A DNA stretch of 64,000 nucleotides from Pseudomonas sp. RIT-PI-S (GTDB lineage: Bacteria > Pseudomonadota > Gammaproteobacteria > Pseudomonadales > Pseudomonadaceae). A program made the position numbers and the translations under genes. The notes beneath the pieces were generated by a model. That model did not search any database and was not told the DNA's origin. It saw only the letters and a program-made list of their open reading frames with translations. Below are positions 57,552 through 64,000 of this stretch, one piece after another. The stretch spans positions 203,669 through 267,668 of the forward strand of contig NZ_JANZKJ010000005.1 in the NCBI RefSeq assembly GCF_025642975.1. Reading direction: 5' to 3'. Position 1 is the stretch's first letter; the number at the start of each line of letters is the position of its first letter.

Positions 57552-58355
57552 ATGTCACGGATAGGCAAACAAGGTTCAACCACCTTAACGACGCTTCTGT
57601 CGCTAGGTGCAGCGGCAATCCCACTGGTGGCGGGGGTGGGCCTGACCCTGACGCTGGCGGTCAAGTCAATGCATCAGGAGAACCTGCGCGTTGGCACCCA
57701 AGCCGTGGAGCAGATGGACCGGCTGCTCAGCGCCGCGCTGGCGACCGCCGACACCCTGCTGCCGATGATCGGCAAGCGCTGCGAAAGCGTATTGCCAGAC
57801 ATGCGCATGGCAGTCGCCAGCAACCCCTGGGTGCGATCTGCATCGGTGATGCATAAGGATGAGCCTTATTGCAGCACGCTCCTAGGCAGAATCGGCAAGG
57901 CACCTGCGCCCAACACCGCCCCCCAGAACACCCTGTTGATGACCCCCAACCTCAAGCTGCAAGGCCCGGACAACCTTGCCGAGGATTTTGGTTCACTGAG
58001 CCTGACCAAGGCCGGCGCAGCCTCCGGGGTAAGGGTCATGCTGGACAACCGGCTGCTGGTCGATCGCCTGGATTTGCTCAGCGGGCCCACCGACGTTGCC
58101 TTGCACGTAGGTGGCGTATACCTCTGGGACGACGGCTCGCTGCTGCGCGGAGAGTTGCGGCAGAACCCCAAGTACCGCACCAGCGTCCCCTCCAGCCAAT
58201 TCGACTACGCCATGCATAGCAGCGTCTCCGCCGAGGATGTGCTCAACCTGTTGACCGAAAAACTGGTGACCGTGCTGGGCACCCTGAGCGTGGTGGCCAT
58301 TCTCACCGGCGGCCTGTGCCACTGGGTGCTGACCCGCCCCCGCCGCGAACCCTGA
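57552..58355 (+). CDS. CSS-motif periplasmic sensor protein lacking an EAL domain
   Basis: A 267-residue protein with an N-terminal membrane helix (residues about 15-37), a periplasmic domain and a second helix (about 238-258) followed by only eight residues. The periplasmic part looks like the CSS domain found in front of EAL phosphodiesterases: a Cys in MIGKRCESVLPDMRMAVASNPWVRSA, a second Cys in EPYCSTL, and LVDRLD. In full-length relatives the pair of Cys forms a redox-sensitive disulfide that controls c-di-GMP breakdown. Here the chain ends where the EAL domain should begin. It may be a truncated gene or a stand-alone sensor. Confidence 0.75.
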   Translation: MSRIGKQGSTTLTTLLSLGAAAIPLVAGVGLTLTLAVKSMHQENLRVGTQAVEQMDRLLSAALATADTLLPMIGKRCESVLPDMRMAVASNPWVRSASVMHKDEPYCSTLLGRIGKAPAPNTAPQNTLLMTPNLKLQGPDNLAEDFGSLSLTKAGAASGVRVMLDNRLLVDRLDLLSGPTDVALHVGGVYLWDDGSLLRGELRQNPKYRTSVPSSQFDYAMHSSVSAEDVLNLLTEKLVTVLGTLSVVAILTGGLCHWVLTRPRREP

Positions 58356-58445
58356 CGCGCAACGCATAAAAGGGGCCGCCGCAGCCGCCATGCGTTTGCA
58401 TTCGCTGGCAATTCCAGAGCGCATGCAGGGCACGGCGGCAACAGG

Positions 58446-59399
58446 TCATTCGAAAGCCTTGGCCAAGGCTCCGCTCAGTTGCGCATAGATTTCTTCCACA
58501 TCTGCCGTCACCAGGCGCATACGCAGAAAATCATGGGTAAAGGGATATTCGTAGCGCTCCACCGGCACGCCGGCCGCCGCCAGGTGATCGGCATAGGCGC
58601 GGCCCTCATCGAGCAGCGGATCAAAGCCGGCCAGCGCCACCACAGCCGGCGCGGTGCCGGGCGCCACCGGCCCAAGCAACGGCGAGCAGCGCGGGTCCGC
58701 ACGTTGCTCCGGTGCCGGCGCGTAGTGCTGGTAGAACCACTCCAGGGTCAAGTCATCGAGCAAGTAGCCCTCGCCGAACAGTTCGCGGGACGGATGGCGC
58801 CGGGTGGCGTCCGTCGTCGGATAGCACAGCACTTGCAGGCGCGGCGCCGGCAACTGGGGAAAGGCACCTTCGGCGGCACGCTGGGCCAGCACCGTAGCCA
58901 GGTTCGCCCCGGCACTGTCACCGCCCAAGGCGAGCCGGGCCAGGTCCAGCCCATAGGTTTCAGCCAGCGCAGGTAGGCCTGCGAGCACATCCTCTACATC
59001 GTGCACCGCCGTGGGAAATGGGTATTCCGGCGCCAGGCGGTAGTCCACCGCCAACACCGCGCACGGGGTTCGGCTGGCGAACTCCCGGCATACGCCGTCG
59101 TGGGTCTCCAGGTCCCCCACCACGAAGCCGCCGCCGTGCAGATATACCAGCAAGGGCCAGGGCCCTTTCCCGTTGGGCCGATAGAGGCGCAACGGCAGGG
59201 CGGCCCCATCGCGCGCGGGCACGCTGCAGTTCAATACGTCCAGGTCCTGGGGCGCGGCCCAGCGCATGCGCTGGCTACTGACAACGAACTGGCGTCGCGC
59301 TGCCTCGGCCGTATCCTCGTAAAACGGCAGCAGGGGTACGCCTAGCCCGCCCTGTTCGACCAGGTCCAGAAATGCCTCGACTTCCGGGTGTAGCTGCAT
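58446..59399 (-). CDS. Alpha/beta hydrolase, HSL/acetyl-esterase type
   Basis: A 317-residue esterase. The oxyanion motif is HGGGFVVGD, the nucleophile elbow is GGDSAGANLA (Ser), the acid is in AGFDPLLDEG, and the His is in FTHDFLRM. This is the hormone-sensitive-lipase family. It lies 43 bases downstream of the NRPS gene on the same strand, so the two are probably co-transcribed. It could act on the peptide as an editing or tailoring esterase, but it lacks the features of a type II thioesterase and may be unrelated. N-terminal cap region looks complete. Confidence 0.9.
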   Translation of the reverse strand: MQLHPEVEAFLDLVEQGGLGVPLLPFYEDTAEAARRQFVVSSQRMRWAAPQDLDVLNCSVPARDGAALPLRLYRPNGKGPWPLLVYLHGGGFVVGDLETHDGVCREFASRTPCAVLAVDYRLAPEYPFPTAVHDVEDVLAGLPALAETYGLDLARLALGGDSAGANLATVLAQRAAEGAFPQLPAPRLQVLCYPTTDATRRHPSRELFGEGYLLDDLTLEWFYQHYAPAPEQRADPRCSPLLGPVAPGTAPAVVALAGFDPLLDEGRAYADHLAAAGVPVERYEYPFTHDFLRMRLVTADVEEIYAQLSGALAKAFE

Positions 59400-59442
59400 G
59401 GGTCAGGTCTCCGGCCGGGCGAACCCGGCCACACAAAAAAGG

Positions 59443-62400
59443 TTAAAGGGGCAGGCCGCTCAGCGCTGTGGGTTCCACCAACGCCTGCAACTCGGCTTCC
59501 AGGGCCTGCACCAGCGCTTCCACGGTGGCGGCGCGGTAGCGGCGGGTGCTGTACAAACAGCGGAAGGTTAGCCGGCCGTCGTACACCTGGCCGACGATTT
59601 CCAGCCAGTTGCCCAACGGCGCCTGCGGCCCATAGGCCTCGCCGTGGCTTTCGTTGGCGGGCACCAGCAGCGCCTGTTCGTCGAAGGCCTGGTCGAACTG
59701 GCCCAGGTAGTTGAAGGTCACCCGCGCTTGGGGCAACGCCGCCAGGCGCTCCGCCACCGGCCGCCCGGCCAGGTAGCGCAACACCCCATAACCCACCCCC
59801 TTGTCTGGCACCGTCGCCAGTTGCTCGCGAACCACCGTGACCGACGCCCGCAGGCTCGCACCCGCGCCCGGTGCCAGGCGCACCGGATACAAGGTGGTGA
59901 ACCAGCCACTGGTGCGGCTCAGCTCCAGGCCGTCGAACACGTCTTCGCGGCCATGCCCTTCGAGTTGCACCAGCGTCGACGCCTCGCCCGTCCAGCGGCA
60001 CAGCACCCGCGCCAGCGCGGCCAGTAGCAGGTCGTTGATCTGCGCGCCGTACGCCTTGGGTGCCTGTTTGAGCAGGCGCTCGGTGGCGCCGGCATCCAGC
60101 CCCAGGGTGGCATAGGCCAGGTGACGAACCTGATCGCGGCCTCGCGGGTTGTCGCAAGGGAAACCTGCGGGCGCATCGCCCAGGGTGCGCAGCCAATACT
60201 CCAGCTCGCGCTCGACCCGCGCCGGCGCATCCGCCGCCAGCTGTTCAGCCCAGGCCCGGTAGGCGCTTCCCGTATCGGCGAGTTGCGCCATGCTGCCCGC
60301 GCAGCGCGCCTCGTAGGCCATGCGCAGGTCTTCCAGCAGCACCCGCCAACTCACCGCGTCCACCGCCAGGTGATGGATCACCAACAACAGCCGCGCCTCG
60401 CCGTCGGGCAGCTTGGCGTGTACCGCCCGCAGCAACGGGCCGTCGGCCAGGTCGAGGCTGCCTTGGGCACGCTCGGCCAATGCCTCCAGCGCTTCGGCGT
60501 CGGCCACTTCGGCCTGCCACAGCAACGGCTGCGGCGGCAATACCCCATAGGCCTGGCGCCAGGCGCCGGCTTCCTCGAAAAAGCACAAGCGCAGGCTGGA
60601 GTGGTGCGCCAGCAGGTCACGCAGCGCTGCCTCCAGCGCGTCGGCCGCCAGCGGCACCCGTGCCCGCAACATCAGCGCCTGATTGAAGTGGTGCGGGTCG
60701 ACCATCGCCTGCTCGAAGAACCAGGCTTGCACCGGCACCAGGCCGAAGTTGCCTGCGCTCGCGCGCGGCTCGGGCGCCACCACCGGCGCCGCTGGCTCAG
60801 CCAACGCGCGTTCGCACAGCTGCGCGATGGTGGGGAACTGCATCAGGTCGCGCAGCTTGATCACCCGCCCACCCTTGGGATGGTTGCGCAGGCGTGAGAC
60901 CACTTGCAGGCTCAGGATCGAGTCCCCGCCCAGCTCGAAGAAGTTGTCATGAATGCCCACCCGCTCCAGTTGCAACACCTGCGCCCACACCTCGGCCAGC
61001 AGCGCTTCATCGGTGGTGCGCGGCGCGGTGCCGTCCACGGCCGTGGCCTGCGGTGCAGGCAGTGCCTTGCGGTCGAGCTTGCCATTGGGAGACAACGGCA
61101 GGCGCTCCAGGTGAACGAACTGCGCGGGCACCATGTAGGCCGGCAGTCGCTCGCGCAGCTGTTCGCGCAGCGTCTCGCTGTCTGCTTGCCCGCCCACCAC
61201 ATAGGCCACCAGTTGCTTGCCTGCCGTGCCGTCACGGGCGACCACTGCCGCCTCGGCGATGCCCGGCAGGCGGCGCAGGCGCGCCTCGATCTCACCCAAT
61301 TCGATCCGGAAGCCGCGCACCTTGACCTGCTGGTCCACGCGGCCGAGGTAATCCATCACCCCATCGTCGCGCAGGCGTACCCGATCGCCGGTGCGGTATA
61401 GCCGCGCGCCAGGCTCGCCGGCGGGGTCTGGCACGAAGCGCTCGGCGGTCAGCCCCGGCCGCCCGTGGTAACCCCGGGCCAGGCCATAGCCGCCGATGTA
61501 CAGCTCGCCCGCCACGCCAGGGGGCAGCGGCTCCAGCGCATCGTCCAGCACCCAGAGCGCGCGCTGGCCAACCGCTCGGCCAATGGGCGCACAAGCCGCG
61601 CCACAGGGGGTACCCAATGGCACCTTCCACAGCATGGGGGTGACCACCGTTTCGGTGGGGCCGTAGCCGTTGGTGAAGTATTGCGGCCGTAGCGCTTGGC
61701 CTACCTGCTCGAGCAAGGGCTCGGGCACCGCGTCGCCACCGAAGCAATAGATCCGCACCGGTGGCGGTGGCTCGGCGCAGGCCTGGGCATAGCTGGCCAG
61801 CTGTTGCAGGTAGGCCGGAGGGAAGCAGGCGATGTCGATGCGTTGCTCGCCCAGGGCGCGGAAGGTCCGCTCCGGGGTCCACAGTTCGTCGTCGCGCAGC
61901 ACCAGCGTGCCGCCGGCTAGCAAGGTGCTCAGCCAACGCTCGTGAGCACCGTCGAAGGCGAAGGACATGAAGTGCAGCTCGCGGGTGCCCGGCACCATCT
62001 CGTACAGCTCGATGATCGCCTGGCAATGCATGCTCAACGGGCCGTGCTCCACCGCCACGGCCTTGGGCAGGCCGGTGGAGCCGGAGGTGTAGATCAAGTA
62101 CGCCAGGCCTTCGTGGGGTGGCGGCAATGCCTGTGCCGGCACCGGCTGCGCCAGCAGCGTGGCCGGAGCCAGGCAGGCCAGCCCGGGCGGCAGTGCGACC
62201 CTGGCGCTTAGCTCGTCGCCCGCCAACACCAGGCACAGGTCTGCGTCGGCCAGCATGAAGGCCAGCCGCTCGGCCGGGTAGTCCAGGTCCAGCGGCACAT
62301 AGGCAGCGCCGCTCAATAGCACTGCCAGCAGTGCCACCGGCAACTCCACCGTGCGCCGCAAGGCCACGCCCACTCGGCGCTCCGGGCCGGCGCCATGGGC

Positions 62401-64000
62401 CAGCAGGTGGCGCGCCAGCTGTTCGGCCTGCGCCAGCAGTTGCCCGTAGCTGAGCGTTTGCCCCGCACAGTTCAGCGCCGTGGCGTCTGGCTGGGCCTTG
62501 GCCCGTTCGCTGAGCAACGCCGCCACGCTCAGCCTACGATGCCGTGGCGCCGGTGCCGGCGCATGGGCCTGAAGCCAGGCGCACTGCTCCGGCGCCAGCC
62601 GTTGCAGGTTGCCTAGGTAACCCTCCGGCGCGTCCAGCAGCGCCTGCAGGGTCGCTTCGAATGCCAGGCGGATGCCGTCCACGGCCTCGTCGCTGAAGGA
62701 GGCACGCAGGTAGAGGAACTCGATGCTCAGCTCGTCCCCCAAGTGCACCGCCAGGTCCATGGGTACGTTGGTCACGTCGCGGTTGCTGGACGCGCCGAAT
62801 TGCGGCCCGCTGTCGTTGGCCTCCTGCAAACGGGCATCGATGGGGTAGTTCTCGAACACGATGATGCTGTCGAACAGGGCCTGGCCGCCCTGCCCCGACC
62901 ACCGCTGTACCTCGGCCAGCGGCACATGGGCTTGCTCGCGCAGGTCCAGGTTCTGCGCCTGCAAACGCGGCAGCCAGTCGGCCACCCGCGCATGCTGCGC
63001 CGGAGCCTCGATCACCGGCAGGGTGTTGATGAACAGCCCCAGCATGTCGTGGGCGCCGGGCAGGTCATCCGGCCGGCCCGCCACCGTGGCACCGAAGCAC
63101 ACCGCAGCCTGCCCGGTGTAGCGCTGCAGCAGCAACAGCCACGCCGCCTGAATCAAGGTGTTGGGCGTGATGCCCCGCGCCCGGGCGAAGTGCAACAGCG
63201 CGCCGGTGCGTGCCGCGTCCCAGTGGGTGTAGCGCGCCGCGTGGCCGCTCAACCCGGCCTGCGGCCGTGGCCAGCAGGCCGGGGCAAGCAGGCACGGGCC
63301 TTCCAGCGGCGCCAGGCGTTCGCGCCACCAGGCTTGGGCGGCGTTGCGGTCCTGGGCCAGCAGCCAACCCACAAAGTCTCGGTAGCGGGCACCCGCGCTG
63401 GGCACCGGGGCGCCGCCGTAGTGCTGCATCACCTCGCCGAACAGCCGCGAGCTGCTCCAGCCATCCATCAAAATATGGTGGCTGGTCCATACCAGGCACT
63501 GCTGGCGGCCGCCATCGGTGACCAGCCGCAAGCGTTGCAGCGGCAAGCGGGTGAGGTCGAACCCCTCCTTCAGCTGCGCCTCGCAGAGGGCATCGATCCA
63601 GGCTGGGTCGGCCGGCCAATCGGCCTGCTCGATCACCTCCACCGCCAGCGGCGCGTGGCGGTGCACCCGTTGCAAGGGCTCGCTGCTGTGCCACTGGAAG
63701 CTGGTGCGCAGGATGGGATGGCGCTGGCACGCCGCCTGCCACGCGTCGATAAAGCGAGGGATATCCAGCCCGTCCACCGGCAGGCGCAGCTGGTTTACAT
63801 ACAGGCCGTCGCCGTCGTCAGACAAACTGTGGAACAACATGCCCTGCTGCATCGGCGACAACGGGTAAAGGTCCTCCAGCTCGGCTGCGGCGATGGGCAA
63901 CGCGTCCAGCTGGGCTTGGCTCAGCTTCGCCAGCGGGAAGTCGGACGGCGTCACCCCGGCATTGCCAGGCGCCACACAGTGCATCACCAGCGCCGCCAGT
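59443..64000 (-). CDS. Non-ribosomal peptide synthetase, C-terminal module (C-A-T-E), partial
   Basis: At least 1518 residues; the frame is open to the window edge, so the 5' part is missing. Measured from the Met at 63987: linker GVTPSDFPLA (11-20); condensation domain (40-470, SHHILMDG at 169-176); adenylation domain (485-985, YTSGSTGLPKA at 633-643, NGYGPTETVV at 773-782, YRTGDRVRL, NGKLDRKAL); carrier with LGGDSI (Ser1023); epimerisation domain (1085-1505) with HHLAVDAVSWR, EGHGRED, SGWFTTLYPV, GVGYGVLRY and FNYLGQF. The substrate code starts D-G-E. There is no thioesterase. The wording is closest to pyoverdine synthetases. The linker type implies another E domain just upstream. Confidence 0.93.
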   Translation of the reverse strand, partial: LAALVMHCVAPGNAGVTPSDFPLAKLSQAQLDALPIAAAELEDLYPLSPMQQGMLFHSLSDDGDGLYVNQLRLPVDGLDIPRFIDAWQAACQRHPILRTSFQWHSSEPLQRVHRHAPLAVEVIEQADWPADPAWIDALCEAQLKEGFDLTRLPLQRLRLVTDGGRQQCLVWTSHHILMDGWSSSRLFGEVMQHYGGAPVPSAGARYRDFVGWLLAQDRNAAQAWWRERLAPLEGPCLLAPACWPRPQAGLSGHAARYTHWDAARTGALLHFARARGITPNTLIQAAWLLLLQRYTGQAAVCFGATVAGRPDDLPGAHDMLGLFINTLPVIEAPAQHARVADWLPRLQAQNLDLREQAHVPLAEVQRWSGQGGQALFDSIIVFENYPIDARLQEANDSGPQFGASSNRDVTNVPMDLAVHLGDELSIEFLYLRASFSDEAVDGIRLAFEATLQALLDAPEGYLGNLQRLAPEQCAWLQAHAPAPAPRHRRLSVAALLSERAKAQPDATALNCAGQTLSYGQLLAQAEQLARHLLAHGAGPERRVGVALRRTVELPVALLAVLLSGAAYVPLDLDYPAERLAFMLADADLCLVLAGDELSARVALPPGLACLAPATLLAQPVPAQALPPPHEGLAYLIYTSGSTGLPKAVAVEHGPLSMHCQAIIELYEMVPGTRELHFMSFAFDGAHERWLSTLLAGGTLVLRDDELWTPERTFRALGEQRIDIACFPPAYLQQLASYAQACAEPPPPVRIYCFGGDAVPEPLLEQVGQALRPQYFTNGYGPTETVVTPMLWKVPLGTPCGAACAPIGRAVGQRALWVLDDALEPLPPGVAGELYIGGYGLARGYHGRPGLTAERFVPDPAGEPGARLYRTGDRVRLRDDGVMDYLGRVDQQVKVRGFRIELGEIEARLRRLPGIAEAAVVARDGTAGKQLVAYVVGGQADSETLREQLRERLPAYMVPAQFVHLERLPLSPNGKLDRKALPAPQATAVDGTAPRTTDEALLAEVWAQVLQLERVGIHDNFFELGGDSILSLQVVSRLRNHPKGGRVIKLRDLMQFPTIAQLCERALAEPAAPVVAPEPRASAGNFGLVPVQAWFFEQAMVDPHHFNQALMLRARVPLAADALEAALRDLLAHHSSLRLCFFEEAGAWRQAYGVLPPQPLLWQAEVADAEALEALAERAQGSLDLADGPLLRAVHAKLPDGEARLLLVIHHLAVDAVSWRVLLEDLRMAYEARCAGSMAQLADTGSAYRAWAEQLAADAPARVERELEYWLRTLGDAPAGFPCDNPRGRDQVRHLAYATLGLDAGATERLLKQAPKAYGAQINDLLLAALARVLCRWTGEASTLVQLEGHGREDVFDGLELSRTSGWFTTLYPVRLAPGAGASLRASVTVVREQLATVPDKGVGYGVLRYLAGRPVAERLAALPQARVTFNYLGQFDQAFDEQALLVPANESHGEAYGPQAPLGNWLEIVGQVYDGRLTFRCLYSTRRYRAATVEALVQALEAELQALVEPTALSGLPL

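Noticed and set aside
58446..59399. Esterase as the type II thioesterase of the NRPS
   Set aside because: Its HGGG oxyanion motif places it in the HSL family, not among type II thioesterases.

Overview
The window looks like a chromosomal segment of a fluorescent Pseudomonas, probably in or near the P. putida group. It is GC-rich and carries the lexA2-imuA-imuB-dnaE2 cassette, a mexS/mexT pair, a pyoverdine-synthetase-like NRPS, a ybhP-clsB-ybhN operon and scattered REP-like repeats. No rRNA, tRNA, CRISPR array, IS element or prophage was seen.

Layout. 1-9590 is core-like: two DUF202 membrane proteins, a KefB/C-type antiporter, a KaiC-like ATPase with a stand-alone receiver protein, an AraC/alkyltransferase fusion, a CPA1 antiporter, a HAD phosphatase, a bestrophin and an AbrB-family membrane protein. 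9880-15626 is the SOS mutagenesis operon, with a perfect LexA-type palindrome over the ribosome binding site and start of lexA2. An unrecognised gene precedes it (15643-16764). 16936-19076 holds the divergent mexS and mexT. A GDSL hydrolase follows, with its signal peptide apparently in another frame.

20576-38783 is accessory-looking and may be one undescribed metabolite locus. A minus-strand operon encodes a hexapeptide-repeat acyltransferase, a GT-B glycosyltransferase, a large alpha/alpha-toroid (prenyltransferase/cyclase-repeat) protein, RmlB and RmlA. A TetR regulator, a flavin reductase, a UbiC-like chorismate lyase, an ArsR regulator, a MexK-type RND efflux operon, an acyl-CoA-dehydrogenase-fold monooxygenase, a 4-OT-type tautomerase and a luciferase-like monooxygenase follow. 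Three promoters in this stretch share the nonamer GCGTACA(A/T)T at the -10 position.

38908-44186 contains an ABC half-transporter, a delta-60/RTX secreted protein, the 3' remnant of an old-yellow-enzyme gene and an XRE regulator. 44492-51987 is a tight seven-gene operon: KAS III, NAD-dependent epimerase, MBL hydrolase, F390-synthetase-like adenylating enzyme, ATP-grasp ligase, FemAB/GNAT-like acyltransferase and Rieske oxygenase. It is a complete-looking pathway of unknown product and the second candidate new system. 52118-55247 is ybhP-clsB-ybhN (membrane lipid functions). A hybrid histidine kinase, a CSS-domain protein without an EAL domain, an HSL-type esterase and the 3' end of an NRPS (C-A-T-E, no thioesterase) close the window.

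All functional calls rest on motifs and remembered family features. No database search was run.
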